A DNA stretch of 64,000 nt from Micavibrio sp. UBA7657 (lineage in GTDB: Bacteria > Pseudomonadota > Alphaproteobacteria > Micavibrionales > Micavibrionaceae). The notes under the pieces were generated by a model. It saw only the letters and a program-made list of their open reading frames with translations. It was not told the DNA's origin and did no database searches. Position numbers and translations under genes: made by a program. Below are positions 7,808 to 16,935 of the stretch, piece after piece (position 1 is the stretch's first letter; every line of letters begins with the position of its first letter). Where the stretch lies: assembly GCA_002483465.1 (NCBI GenBank), contig DLHX01000011.1, positions 19,409 through 83,408 on the forward strand, in the 5' to 3' direction.

Positions 7808-9223
7808 TCACTCATCGACATAGGGGTTTTTACTCGCGCGGATCAGGAGCCGCACGGGCACGCCGGGAATGTCGTAATCATCGCGTAGGCTGTTGATGAT
7901 GTAACGCTTGTGCGTTTGTGGCAAAGCGTCGGGTTTTGAAACCCAGATGGCGAATGTAGGTGGGCGCGTTTTCACCTGCGTAATATATTTCAGACGGTTG
8001 GCGCGGCCGTTCGCGAGCGGTGCGGGGTTCTGGCTTTCGCGCGCGCGCAGCCAGCGATTCAGGCCCGCCGTGGAAATGCGCTTGTTCCAGATTTCGTAAG
8101 TTTTCATCACGGTCTCGAGCAGGCCGTCGATGTTGCTGTTGTTCAGCGCGGAAATCGTGACGAGCGGCAGGTCTTTGACCTGCGCGAGCTGGGCCTGCAG
8201 GCCGTATTCGATTTCCTCCAGCAGTTTTTTGCGGTCACTTGCGGCGTCCCATTTGTTGATGGCGACGACGAGTGCGCGGCCTTCCTCGATCACGTGCGCG
8301 GCGATCTGAACGTCCTGTTTTTCGAATGCATCGGCGGCGTCAACGACGAGAATAACAACCTGCGCGAGACGAATGGCACGCAGTGAATCCTCAACCGACA
8401 TTTTCTCAATGTTGTTCTGGACGCGGGCTTTTTTACGCATGCCGGCGGTGTCGACGAGTTTGAAGGCGCGGTCCTTGTAGGTCCAGTCGACGGCGATAGC
8501 GTCGCGCGTGATCCCGGCCTCGGGGCCGGTCATGACGCGCTGGTCGTTGACGATGGAATTCAGCAGTGTCGATTTACCGACATTCGGACGCCCGACAATC
8601 GCGATTTTGAGCGGGGTTTCGGGGTCTTCCTCTTCCTGCTCGAATTCGAAATCTTCCTTGCCCTCGATTGCATCGAGCGCGGCGAAATCTTCACCTGCGG
8701 TTTCTTCTGCTTCTTCCTCTTCGATTTCTTCCGGGAAATGCGGCGTCAGCATTTCATAGAGAAGCTCCATGCCATCGCCATGCTCGGCGGAAATCGGCAC
8801 CGGCTCGCCAAGGCCGAGCGCGTGCGCTTCGGCAAGGCCGGATGCGGCGGATTTCGAATGCTCGCATTTATTGACGGCGAGAATGACGGGTTTTTTCTGG
8901 CGGCGCAGCCATTCGGCGAAATGTTTGTCCATCGCGGTCAGGCCCTGGCGGCCATCGATGACGAATAAAATGACGTCGGCCTGTTTTACGCCCGCTTCGG
9001 TTTGCTTGCGCATGCGTCCCTGGATGGAATTGTCGAAGCTTTCCTCGAGACCCGCCGTGTCGATGATGGTCATGGCGCGGCCGAAGAGATTGGCTTCCGC
9101 CGTGCGCCAGTCGCGCGTTACGCCGGGCGTGTCATCGACGATAGCGAGTTTTTTCCCCGCGAGGCGGTTGAAAAGCGTTGATTTGCCGACATTAGGCCGG
9201 CCGACAATGGCGAGGGTTAGCAT
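7808..9223 (-). CDS. der: Ribosome biogenesis GTPase Der (EngA)
   Basis: Der is an essential double-GTPase acting in 50S subunit assembly. The 471 aa show two complete G domains, each with GRPNVGKSTL as P-loop, DTAG for G3 and NKC/NKW for G4, and a C-terminal KH-like domain ending near ASKNPY. The linker between the G domains is unusually long and acidic (about residues 165-200). It is the last gene of a yfgM-like/bamB/der operon, the same order as in gammaproteobacteria, with 9 bp between bamB and der. Confidence 0.97.
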   Translation of the reverse strand: MLTLAIVGRPNVGKSTLFNRLAGKKLAIVDDTPGVTRDWRTAEANLFGRAMTIIDTAGLEESFDNSIQGRMRKQTEAGVKQADVILFVIDGRQGLTAMDKHFAEWLRRQKKPVILAVNKCEHSKSAASGLAEAHALGLGEPVPISAEHGDGMELLYEMLTPHFPEEIEEEEAEETAGEDFAALDAIEGKEDFEFEQEEEDPETPLKIAIVGRPNVGKSTLLNSIVNDQRVMTGPEAGITRDAIAVDWTYKDRAFKLVDTAGMRKKARVQNNIEKMSVEDSLRAIRLAQVVILVVDAADAFEKQDVQIAAHVIEEGRALVVAINKWDAASDRKKLLEEIEYGLQAQLAQVKDLPLVTISALNNSNIDGLLETVMKTYEIWNKRISTAGLNRWLRARESQNPAPLANGRANRLKYITQVKTRPPTFAIWVSKPDALPQTHKRYIINSLRDDYDIPGVPVRLLIRASKNPYVDE

Positions 9224-9232
9224 GAAATTACT

Positions 9233-10543
9233 CTATCTGTAGGCGCTGAGCGTTCCGTCTTCGGACAGCGTGTACATTGTTCCAGCCGCAATAACCGGCG
9301 AGATCAGGACGCTGTCGCCCGCATCCCACTCGGTGATGACTTTGCCGGTATCGGGTTTAACTTCGAGCACGCGTCCGCCGCTGCCGAATACGAAGAGGCG
9401 TCCGCCAGCAAGGATGGGGCCGGTGAAGAGAACAGGATCGTCGCCGTCAAAGCGCGGCAGTTTCGTAACCCAGATGATCGAGCCGGTTTCGCGGCCAAGC
9501 GCGATCAGTTCATTGTTCAGCGAAAGGACGAACAAATGATTGCCCGCGAGCCACGGCGTGTTGGAGCCGCCGATTTCGCGTTGCCAGACGCGGCTGCCGG
9601 TGCGTTCGTCGATCGCCACGAGGCGGTCGCTGAAGCTGATGCCGATTACGAGGCCCTTGTCGATGACGGGATGCGCCTTGATGTCGTTGATGCTGTCGAG
9701 ATTGCCGAGGCGGCGGGAGCTTGAAAGATTGTCGGACCAGGCGACCGAGCCGTTTTCAACGCGCAGCGCGGTGATTTCGCCCGAAGAGAAGACCGGCACG
9801 ACGATGTCGCGGCCCGCAGCGGGGCTGGCGGCGCCGATCAGGCCGGCGCTTTCAGACAGGCCTGTATATTCCCAGAGCACTTCGCCATTGACGGCGTTGA
9901 GGGCCAGCAGGCGGTTATCAAGCGTGCTGACGAAAACGCGTTGGTCGAGAATTGTGGGGGCGCTGCGTGACGGCGCGCCGATTTTCTTGCGCCAGAAGAC
10001 CGAGCCGTCGGCGGGCTTGAGCGCCAGCACTTCGTCATATCCATTGGTGACGTAGAGAACGCCGCCGCCGAACGACACGCCGCCGCTGATGACGGGGTCG
10101 TCTTTTTCTTTTTTCTTGCCGACGTTTACGCGCCAGATATTTTTGCCGCTCTGGGCGTCAAAAGCCGAGAGTTGCGATTCTGTATCGAGCGTAAAAACTT
10201 TGCCGTCAGCGACGATGGGCTGCGCGGTCAGGGGCAATTCATCCGTCGTGCCGGTGCCGATATCGGCGCTCCAGACGCGCTTGAGCGCACCGGTATTCAG
10301 CGCGAGGTTCTGCATCGAGTGGTTCGGATAACCGCCAGCCTGCGGCCAGAATTCATTGCGCCACGGCTCAGGCGTGACAAGCCCTTGTGCGCTCAGCGCC
10401 GCATCGTCGGGCTCAAGTGCGTTCTGCAGTTCCAGCACCGAAATGCGCTCGCCTTCCAGCGGCGCTTTGTCGTCGTCGCTCGAGCATGCGGGCAGGGCAA
10501 GGACAGCGAGCAGGAGCAGCAGCAATAAATTCTTATGGGTCAT
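9233..10543 (-). CDS. bamB: Outer membrane assembly lipoprotein BamB-like (PQQ-type beta-propeller)
   Basis: The 436-aa protein starts with a lipoprotein signal peptide (Leu-rich core, lipobox LPAC at about residue 19). An eight-bladed propeller follows, with repeated PQQ-like blades containing W-x-[KR]-x(2)-G and LYV/LFV strands (such as GKNIWRVNVGKK and GEVLWEYTG). BamB supports BamA in outer-membrane protein folding. Its place between a yfgM-like gene (2 bp) and der matches the conserved cluster and supports the assignment. Confidence 0.9.
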   Translation of the reverse strand: MTHKNLLLLLLLAVLALPACSSDDDKAPLEGERISVLELQNALEPDDAALSAQGLVTPEPWRNEFWPQAGGYPNHSMQNLALNTGALKRVWSADIGTGTTDELPLTAQPIVADGKVFTLDTESQLSAFDAQSGKNIWRVNVGKKKEKDDPVISGGVSFGGGVLYVTNGYDEVLALKPADGSVFWRKKIGAPSRSAPTILDQRVFVSTLDNRLLALNAVNGEVLWEYTGLSESAGLIGAASPAAGRDIVVPVFSSGEITALRVENGSVAWSDNLSSSRRLGNLDSINDIKAHPVIDKGLVIGISFSDRLVAIDERTGSRVWQREIGGSNTPWLAGNHLFVLSLNNELIALGRETGSIIWVTKLPRFDGDDPVLFTGPILAGGRLFVFGSGGRVLEVKPDTGKVITEWDAGDSVLISPVIAAGTMYTLSEDGTLSAYR

Positions 10544-10545
10544 GG

Positions 10546-11223
10546 TTATGATCCTTCCTTGCTTTCACCGGCGGCGGGAGTTTTTTTCTGTTCTCTCAGG
10601 GCGTAGACGTGATCGAGCGCCATCGCCTTTTGATAAAGCGGGCTGGGCACTTTTTTCTGGTCCATGACGCCGGCGAGATAATCGCGCGCGAGTTTGTAGT
10701 CTTCTTTCGAAGCGGCGAGGGCGGCGGCTTCGAGGCGTGCGTGGTATTGCCATGGGCTGCCGTTATCGAGCGCGATGGATTCAAGATTTTTGGCAATTTT
10801 TTCGTCGCTGGCGGCGTTTTCGGCAAGGCGTGCCTGCATCATGACAGCGAGCCCGCGAATTTCATCCGGGATTGCCTTGTCGTCAGCAGCGCGGGTGTAG
10901 AGCGCGAGCGCCTCCGCGTCTTTGTTTTTACTGAGATAGGTTTGTGCGCCGTTGACGAGCGCGATGCCGCGCAGGCCGGGGCGCATGTCGAGCTTTGCAT
11001 CCTTGAGGTTATCCGGGAAATCTTTCGCTTCGGTGAGGAGGAGGAGCTGTTCCGTATCGCGTGCCTTAACATTCGCGTCCCATGTGCGGTAACCGGAGAT
11101 GACGCCCGTCATGACAATCGTCGCGATCACGAAGAAGACCAGCGTCTTGCCGTTTTCCTTCCAGAATTTCTCCATACGCTCCTGGCGCATGGCCGCGTCG
11201 ACTTCTGCAAGAATATCCGTCAT
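10546..11223 (-). CDS. YfgM-like tetratricopeptide-repeat membrane protein
   Basis: The 225-aa protein has a short cytoplasmic N-terminus, one transmembrane helix (about residues 28-47, FFVIATIVMTGVISGYRTW), and a helical periplasmic TPR-like domain. This is the architecture of the Tetratricopeptide_2/YfgM family, an ancillary factor of the SecYEG translocon and periplasmic chaperone network in E. coli. It is the first gene of the operon with bamB and der. Sequence similarity within the TPR region is low, so the assignment rests on architecture and neighbours. Confidence 0.8.
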   Translation of the reverse strand: MTDILAEVDAAMRQERMEKFWKENGKTLVFFVIATIVMTGVISGYRTWDANVKARDTEQLLLLTEAKDFPDNLKDAKLDMRPGLRGIALVNGAQTYLSKNKDAEALALYTRAADDKAIPDEIRGLAVMMQARLAENAASDEKIAKNLESIALDNGSPWQYHARLEAAALAASKEDYKLARDYLAGVMDQKKVPSPLYQKAMALDHVYALREQKKTPAAGESKEGS

Positions 11224-11289
11224 TTAACTCACCTTTTGTTACAGCGGGTCATATTAGAGATATTTGAGGCCGATTCCAGTGTTTTTAGG

Positions 11290-11841
11290 TCATTTCCACT
11301 TGATGGAGCAGCCCATGGAGGCGGACTGCTTCGCCGGGGCGGCGCCGGTTTTCGCGACCTGCAGCATGGCGTCGCGTAATTCGCGGACGGTGCTGTCATT
11401 GGCGGGGTTTGGCCCAGCGCTGTCGACCCGGCCGCGATATTCAAGGCGGCCTTCGGCGTTGAAGCCAAAGAGGTCGGGCGTGCAGATGGCGTCATATCCT
11501 TTAGCGATTTTCTGCGTTTCGTCGATCAGATAGGGGAAGGTAAAGCCGTGTTTTTGGGCGAATTTCTGCATGTTTTCGAAGGAATCGTCGGGGTGGGTGA
11601 CAGTGTCGTTGGGCATGATGGCCACGCAGCCGATGCCAGCTTCCTGCAGTTCCCGGCAATCCGCGACTAATCGGTCGATGACCGCCTTTACGTAAGGACA
11701 GTGGTTGCAGATGAACATGATGAGGGTGCCGTTTTTACCCTTAATGTCGTCAAATGAGAGGGTTTTGCCGGATACATCCTTGAGGCTGAAGGGTGCAGCA
11801 TAAAAGCTGCTGTCTTTCGTGGGGGTGTGCAAAAGCGCCAT
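11290..11841 (-). CDS. Thioredoxin-fold redoxin (AhpC/TSA-like, CNHCPYVK type)
   Basis: The 183-aa cytoplasmic protein belongs to the peroxiredoxin-like thioredoxin family. It has the active-site motif CNHCPYVK at about residues 49-56, the conserved cis-Pro region in CTPDLFGF, and RGRVDSAG. No signal peptide is present. Family members are annotated as thioredoxin family proteins of unknown substrate. It is transcribed alone, 66 bp downstream of the yfgM-like start, with no obvious terminator between. Confidence 0.85.
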   Translation of the reverse strand: MALLHTPTKDSSFYAAPFSLKDVSGKTLSFDDIKGKNGTLIMFICNHCPYVKAVIDRLVADCRELQEAGIGCVAIMPNDTVTHPDDSFENMQKFAQKHGFTFPYLIDETQKIAKGYDAICTPDLFGFNAEGRLEYRGRVDSAGPNPANDSTVRELRDAMLQVAKTGAAPAKQSASMGCSIKWK

Positions 11842-11882
11842 GGGGTTCTTCCTCCGGTTGCTGAAAAATGCTATATTTATAT

Positions 11883-12227
11883 ATGGGTTTTGAAGTCATT
11901 ACCAACCCCTCTTTCGTTGCCAAAACGGGCTTTACGCAGGGCCAGTTCAAGAAACTGGATGACCTCTATTGCCGGGCGGCATCGGCCAAAATCCTGACCT
12001 ACAGGACCGTGGAATGCGACTTTGACGAGGGGGTCGCGAGCTATACATATTACAAAACGCAGAGCGAATCGCCGTATCTGCAATTCGTCCTGCGCAAGGT
12101 GGGCCCGAGAGACATGATGTATGAAATCTTCAAGCAGAGCGAAGGCCGCATCTACAAAAGCGGTATCTTCGAGAGCGCCTATGTCGCCCTGCGTGAAAAA
12201 ATAGAAGGCCTGTTTAAAGACGCTTAG
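11883..12227 (+). CDS. Hypothetical protein
   Basis: This 114-aa soluble protein has no recognisable domain. The N-terminus GFEVITNPSFVAKTGFTQGQF and the evenly mixed alpha/beta composition suggest a compact globular fold. An ATG 15 bp upstream (11868) would add five residues, and neither start has a clear ribosome site. Its stop overlaps tail-to-tail with the next gene by 4 bp. Codon use resembles the neighbouring core genes, so it is probably real. Confidence 0.6.
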   Translation: MGFEVITNPSFVAKTGFTQGQFKKLDDLYCRAASAKILTYRTVECDFDEGVASYTYYKTQSESPYLQFVLRKVGPRDMMYEIFKQSEGRIYKSGIFESAYVALREKIEGLFKDA

Positions 12228-12478
12228 TCGTTACGCGTTGTCGTTGCCGACGCGCCGTCTTCATCAACTCTCATCTCCAAAGAAGTCGAGTCATTGTTGT
12301 CATCGGTTGTCGTCCGTTCGATTGTGCGCTCCGTGCGCTCAATGACGGAAGGCATGTTGGGGTTGTCTACTTGGTCATTCTGAATGAAGTAAACGCCTGC
12401 AATAACAGCGACGACGACAAGAGCGCCGACGATGAAATAGAGGCCGCCATGATCGTTATTATTTACATCTATAGCCAT
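12224..12478 (-). CDS. Small single-pass membrane protein, hypothetical
   Basis: The 84-aa protein has a short hydrophilic N-terminus, one transmembrane helix (about residues 12-31, YFIVGALVVVAVIAGVYFIQ), and a highly charged, Thr/Asp-rich, probably disordered periplasmic tail. The ATG at 12478 is chosen because the upstream in-frame extension is basic and lies in the promoter region shared with icd. This architecture is common in small alphaproteobacterial envelope proteins of unknown function. Confidence 0.6.
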   Translation of the reverse strand: MAIDVNNNDHGGLYFIVGALVVVAVIAGVYFIQNDQVDNPNMPSVIERTERTIERTTTDDNNDSTSLEMRVDEDGASATTTRND

Positions 12479-12601
12479 GATTAAATTCCTTTTTCTTTGA
12501 TTAGATACTGCAAACGCCCTTCGCTTGTGAAAGTTCCTGCAAAGGGGAAGGTCTTTCTTTAAATTCAAATCGGTTTTAGTATGATTTGACAGGAGTTTTT
12601 A

Positions 12602-13810
12602 ATGGCCAAAATCAAAGTTGCGACGCCGCTCGTTGAAATGGACGGCGATGAAATGACCCGCATCATCTGGCAGATGATCCGCGAGCGTATGATCTTGCCG
12701 TATCTCGATATCGACCTGAAATATTTCGATCTCTCGATACAGAACCGCGACGCCACCGAAGACCAGGTGACGGTGGATGCCGCGCATGCGATTCAGAAAT
12801 ATGGCGTCGGTGTGAAGTGCGCGACGATTACACCGGACGAGGCGCGTGTGAAAGAATTCGGCCTGAAGAAAATGTGGAAGTCGCCCAACGGCACGATCCG
12901 CAATATTCTGAACGGCACGGTATTTCGCGAGCCGATTTTGTGCAAAAACGTGCCGCGCTATGTGCCCGGCTGGGTTAAGCCGATCATTATCGGTCGCCAT
13001 GCGTTCGGTGATCAGTATAAGGCGATAGATATCAGAATACCCGCGCCAGGCAAGCTCAAGATGATCTACGAGCCGAACAACGGCGACATCAAGGAATGGG
13101 AAATTTTTGATTTCCCGGCGAGCGGTGTCGCGATGGGAATGTATAATCTTGATGACTCCATCGAAGGTTTCGCGCGCGCGTGTTTCAATTACGCGCTGCA
13201 GAAAAATTACCCTGTCTATATGTCGACGAAGAACACGATCCTCAAGCAATATGACGGGCGCTTCATCGAGATTTTCAAAAATATTTTTGAAGGAGAATTC
13301 AAGGCGGAATTCGACAAACGGAAGTTATTTTACGAGCACCGCCTGATCGACGACATGGTGGCGCAGGCCATCAAGTCACAGGGCGGGTTTGTCTGGGCCT
13401 GCAAAAATTACGATGGCGATGTGCAATCTGACGTTGTGGCACAGGGTTTTGGCTCGCTGGGGTTGATGACATCCGTTCTCCTGACCCCGGGCGGGGATGT
13501 GGTCGAGACCGAGGCGGCCCATGGCACCGTCACCCGCCATTACAGGCTGCACCAGGAGGGCAAACCGACCTCCACGAACCCGATTGCCTCGATTTTTGCA
13601 TGGACCCAAGGCTTGAAATACCGGGCAAAATTCGATAATAATCCCGCTCTGGCCCAATTCGCCGAAACGCTGGAACAAGCCTGTGTCTCAACCGTTGAGG
13701 AGGGACACATGACCAAGGACCTTGCCCTGCTGATCGGTAAAAACCAGAAATGGCTGACGACCGAGGAATTCATGGGCGAGATCGTCGGCAACCTTGATAA
13801 ACGGATATAA
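12602..13810 (+). CDS. icd: NADP-dependent isocitrate dehydrogenase
   Basis: This TCA-cycle enzyme oxidises isocitrate to 2-oxoglutarate. The 402 aa are of the homodimeric, eukaryote-like type II family, starting KIKVATPLVEMDGDEMTRIIW. The substrate-binding block KSPNGTIRNILNGTVFREPI, the metal-binding DDMVAQ and NYDGDVQSD, and the cofactor loop AAHGTVTRHYR are intact. A weak Shine-Dalgarno (aggag) precedes the ATG. It abuts the L,D-transpeptidase gene with no intergenic base. Confidence 0.97.
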   Translation: MAKIKVATPLVEMDGDEMTRIIWQMIRERMILPYLDIDLKYFDLSIQNRDATEDQVTVDAAHAIQKYGVGVKCATITPDEARVKEFGLKKMWKSPNGTIRNILNGTVFREPILCKNVPRYVPGWVKPIIIGRHAFGDQYKAIDIRIPAPGKLKMIYEPNNGDIKEWEIFDFPASGVAMGMYNLDDSIEGFARACFNYALQKNYPVYMSTKNTILKQYDGRFIEIFKNIFEGEFKAEFDKRKLFYEHRLIDDMVAQAIKSQGGFVWACKNYDGDVQSDVVAQGFGSLGLMTSVLLTPGGDVVETEAAHGTVTRHYRLHQEGKPTSTNPIASIFAWTQGLKYRAKFDNNPALAQFAETLEQACVSTVEEGHMTKDLALLIGKNQKWLTTEEFMGEIVGNLDKRI

Positions 13811-14917
13811 ATGAAAAAGATTCTTCTGACATTGCTGCTGGTCCTGACGCCCTTTGCTGCGCGTGCTGAATATGCGCGGCCATACATTGGCGACATGACT
13901 GAGTACCGCGCGAAATACGAGGACACGTTCGTTTATCTTGCACGCGATTATAATCTGGGCTTCGTCGAGATGCGCGCAGCAAACCCTGCCGTCGATCCGT
14001 GGTTGCCCGGTTCGGGGACCAAGCTTGTCCTGCCGACGCGCCACCTGCTGCCGGATGCGCAGCACAAGGGCGTTGTCATTAATTTGCCTGAAATGCGCCT
14101 GTATGCGTTTGTGAACGGTGACAACGCGCCGAATTCCTATCCGATCGGTATTGGCCGTGAAGGCCTGGATACGCCGCTGGGTATAACCAAAGTTGTACGC
14201 AAGGTTGAAGGCCCGACATGGACGCCAACGCCTAGGATGCGCCGTGAAAAGCCGGAGCTTCCCGTTTCAATGCCGCCCGGCCCTGAAAACCCCATGGGCA
14301 CGCATGCGCTGTATCTTGGTTTTCCCCTGGTTGCTATTCACGGCACGAACCGCGCATTCGGTATCGGTCGCCGTATCAGCAGCGGCTGTATACGTTTGTA
14401 TCCTGAAGGGATTATCGAGCTTTATAACATCATCCCCGTCGGCACGCAGGTGACTGTCGTGGACCAGCCGATCAAGCTCGCGTGGATCGATAACGGTTTG
14501 TATCTTGAGGCGCATCCTGAAATCGAGCAGGCCATCCGTATGGAAGAAACCGGCGAGATCATTTCCGCACGTCTGTCAAACAAGGATATGGAACGCATCA
14601 TTGCTGCAGCAGGCGTCAACAAGGACGAACTGCAATGGCCGGTGATCCGCAAGGCGGTGAAAGAGCGCCGTGGCTACCCGATCCTGATTGCGCGCCGCGC
14701 AGGTTACAAGCCAGAGCATGAGCAAATCGTTGAAGCGGATGAGCCTGTCACGAAGACGGAAAAAGCCGCGCAAAATAAAATGATCAAGCAGGAAGCCGCG
14801 CAGGCGCTGGAAGTCATGTATGAAGGCGAGCAGGATGTTCAGGATCTGAACATCGATCCGAAAAAGAAAATGAAGCCTCAGCTCGAGAAGCGCGTGAAGA
14901 GCACGTATAACCCGTAA
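13811..14917 (+). CDS. L,D-transpeptidase with LysM-like domain
   Basis: This secreted peptidoglycan cross-linking or lipoprotein-anchoring enzyme belongs to the ErfK/YbiS family. A Sec signal peptide covers residues 1-19 (ending FAARA), a LysM-like segment about 30-80, and the YkuD domain about 95-220. The catalytic signature is HGTN followed by GRRISSGCIRL, with the nucleophile Cys at about residue 194. The C-terminal about 110 residues are charged and possibly disordered. It begins at the base after the icd stop. Its last 40 bp overlap the 3' end of the converging membrane-protein gene. Confidence 0.93.
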   Translation: MKKILLTLLLVLTPFAARAEYARPYIGDMTEYRAKYEDTFVYLARDYNLGFVEMRAANPAVDPWLPGSGTKLVLPTRHLLPDAQHKGVVINLPEMRLYAFVNGDNAPNSYPIGIGREGLDTPLGITKVVRKVEGPTWTPTPRMRREKPELPVSMPPGPENPMGTHALYLGFPLVAIHGTNRAFGIGRRISSGCIRLYPEGIIELYNIIPVGTQVTVVDQPIKLAWIDNGLYLEAHPEIEQAIRMEETGEIISARLSNKDMERIIAAAGVNKDELQWPVIRKAVKERRGYPILIARRAGYKPEHEQIVEADEPVTKTEKAAQNKMIKQEAAQALEVMYEGEQDVQDLNIDPKKKMKPQLEKRVKSTYNP

Positions 14918-15183
14918 GATACGGGAACGACGAGCGGCGCCCACAGGAAGAACAGTCTTTCTTTTCCCTTAATGAAAAAATAAGCGACGCTGAACACCGC
15001 GCAGGCCAGCCATGTCATGTAGGTGCCGTGCATGAACTGCGTTTTGAATGCTTCCAGTTCCAGATCCTCGCGCGGCATCGTCAGCAGGCCGAGCTTGGTG
15101 ACGAGGATGAAGCAGAGCGGCACGCTCATGAAGCCTGCGGCGTTCACGACAAGGAAGGCCAGTATTTTCGAAACATGCTTCAT
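14878..15183 (-). CDS. Small three-helix membrane protein, hypothetical
   Basis: The 101-aa protein has three predicted transmembrane helices (about residues 7-29, 54-70 and 77-95) and little else. No family is recognised. Its 3' end overlaps the converging L,D-transpeptidase gene by 40 bp, an unusual antisense tail-to-tail overlap. It lies directly downstream of the small lipoprotein gene but is separated from it by a terminator hairpin. Confidence 0.65.
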   Translation of the reverse strand: MKHVSKILAFLVVNAAGFMSVPLCFILVTKLGLLTMPREDLELEAFKTQFMHGTYMTWLACAVFSVAYFFIKGKERLFFLWAPLVVPVSYGLYVLFTRFSS

Positions 15184-15229
15184 GCGTTTTCCCCTGTGCC
15201 AGATTATCGGTTAATTCCGGGCAATAAAA

Positions 15230-15256
15230 AAGCTGCCCTTATTGTAAGGGCAGCTT
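15230..15256 (-). terminator. Rho-independent terminator
   Basis: Perfect 11-bp arms aagctgccctt and aagggcagctt enclose a 5-nt loop. Read on the minus strand they are followed by a T-rich run. It ends transcription of the small lipoprotein gene 20 bp upstream. Confidence 0.85.
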
Positions 15257-15276
15257 TTAAATTATTGAAGCAAGAA

Positions 15277-15462
15277 TTACTTGCTTTGCGTGCTGCGGAA
15301 TACGCGCTCAGCCTGCGGAGCAGGAGCAACGGTTTCGCCCGAAGCGGTACGCTCAGATTCATACGGAGCGGCCGTCTCAACGTTACCGGTTCCCGTCGTG
15401 TCGCAAGCTGCCAGCGTTACAGCCGAACCTGCGATCAAAAGTGTAGCAAGAAGTTTTTTCAT
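15277..15462 (-). CDS. Small lipoprotein, hypothetical
   Basis: The 61-aa protein has a lipoprotein signal peptide ending in the lipobox LAAC (Cys at about residue 20) and a short, polar mature part of about 40 residues rich in Thr, Glu and Ala. No domain is recognised. The ATG at 15462 fits the signal peptide; an upstream in-frame extension lacks one. A strong terminator follows, so it is a monocistronic unit, typical of abundant small envelope lipoproteins. Confidence 0.7.
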   Translation of the reverse strand: MKKLLATLLIAGSAVTLAACDTTGTGNVETAAPYESERTASGETVAPAPQAERVFRSTQSK

Positions 15463-15662
15463 TGTTAGTTCCTCATTCATAGTTGGTTTAACAAACAAAA
15501 ACATGTGGCCCGGTAACGGGCAAAACCTGTTCGTTTGGACTCTTATATACAATTGAAATGGGGTTGAACACCCTGTTTTTAAAAAATTTTCAGTTTTCTT
15601 TGGGGTTTATTTCCTGCCAAATCCGGAACTTTTTCCGGAAACCTTGAAATATCCGAAAAGCC

Positions 15663-16883
15663 CTAAATCCTTTGATTTTTGCGGACCTGCTCGAAATATG
15701 AATCAATGGCGCCGCTCAGCGCCTGCGAGATTTTCGCGCGGTGCGCCGGCGTGTTCAGCAATTCGGATTCCTTCTTGTTTGACATAAATCCGGCCTCAAC
15801 CAGGACGGAGGGAATATCCGGGGCCTTGAGCACGGCGAAGCCAGCGGAGCGATGCGGGGAATCCAGCAGCCGCACCTGGCGGGCTTTCAATTTATCAATG
15901 AGGGTGTTCGCGAAAAAGTTCGACTGGTTCATTGTGTCGCGCATGGCGAGGTCGACAAGGATGCTGGCGACGTCTTCATCCTCGACGCTGAGATCAAGCC
16001 CGGCGATGAGGTCGGCGCGGTTTTCCTGCGCGGCGAGTTTCGCGGTCTGGGCGTCCGATGCCTTTTCTGAAAGTGTGTAAACGGATACGCCGGAGACGTT
16101 GGATTTCTCGATTGAATCCGCGTGGATGGAGATAAAGAGATCAGCCTGTTGCCTGCGTGCGATAGAGACGCGCTCGCGGAGTTTAATGAAAATATCCTTA
16201 TCACGCGTCAGCGCCACGCGGTAACGGCCCGTGCCTTCCAGCTCGGATTTGAGTTGTTTCGCGAGTGCCAGTGTTACGTTCTTTTCATTCGTCTTGTTGA
16301 CGCCGCGCGCACCGGGATCGACGCCGCCATGGCCTGCGTCGATGACGATCAGCGGTTTATAACCCGCGCCCGGCGGTGTTGGCGGTTTGTGCGAGGGCAC
16401 TGCTTGTGGCGCTGCAAGGACCTGGCCGCTGGTGACCAGCGTGCCGTGCGAAATATCCTTGTTGCGCTCAAAGACGTCTTCAGTGACATGCGTGAAATCG
16501 ACCACGAGGCGGTTGGGCTGGCCTTTCTGCGCGGGAATGATGAATGCGCCGCGCACTGAAACAGGTTTGGCCATGTCGAACACGATGCGCGAAATGCCGG
16601 GCTGGAGATTGCCGTAGCGAAGCGCGGTTACGCCAGAAGATGGTGTGGTGCTGGCATTGCCTGCGCGCCATTCAAAGTCGGGGAGGTCGATGACCATGCG
16701 GTAAGGGTTCGCCAGCGCGAAAACACGGAAGTCGGTTTTCTCGCTGAGGTCGAGCACGAGGCGGATTTTGTCGGGATGCGCGCCGAAGCGTACCTGGTTG
16801 ACGCTCAGCGCGTGTGCCTGCCCGGGTATTATCCCGAGCAAGAGAATGAAAAATACAAAATGAAAAAACTGCCGGACGGACAA
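15663..16883 (-). CDS. N-acetylmuramoyl-L-alanine amidase (AmiC type)
   Basis: This periplasmic zinc amidase removes stem peptides from peptidoglycan during cell separation. The 406 aa have a signal peptide (residues 1-26, ending GQAHA), an N-terminal AMIN domain (about 27-130) for septal targeting, and an Amidase_3 domain (about 175-400). Zinc ligands are visible in DAGHGG, TNEKNVTL and SIHADS, and the catalytic Glu in LVEAGFMSN. The start is a TTG at 16883, placed immediately before the signal peptide. It is transcribed alone. Confidence 0.93.
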   Translation of the reverse strand: MSVRQFFHFVFFILLLGIIPGQAHALSVNQVRFGAHPDKIRLVLDLSEKTDFRVFALANPYRMVIDLPDFEWRAGNASTTPSSGVTALRYGNLQPGISRIVFDMAKPVSVRGAFIIPAQKGQPNRLVVDFTHVTEDVFERNKDISHGTLVTSGQVLAAPQAVPSHKPPTPPGAGYKPLIVIDAGHGGVDPGARGVNKTNEKNVTLALAKQLKSELEGTGRYRVALTRDKDIFIKLRERVSIARRQQADLFISIHADSIEKSNVSGVSVYTLSEKASDAQTAKLAAQENRADLIAGLDLSVEDEDVASILVDLAMRDTMNQSNFFANTLIDKLKARQVRLLDSPHRSAGFAVLKAPDIPSVLVEAGFMSNKKESELLNTPAHRAKISQALSGAIDSYFEQVRKNQRI

Positions 16884-16935
16884 GACGGTTACTCTGTTTA
16901 GTTTCCTGTCCTTTTTATATCACGATACGGAAATT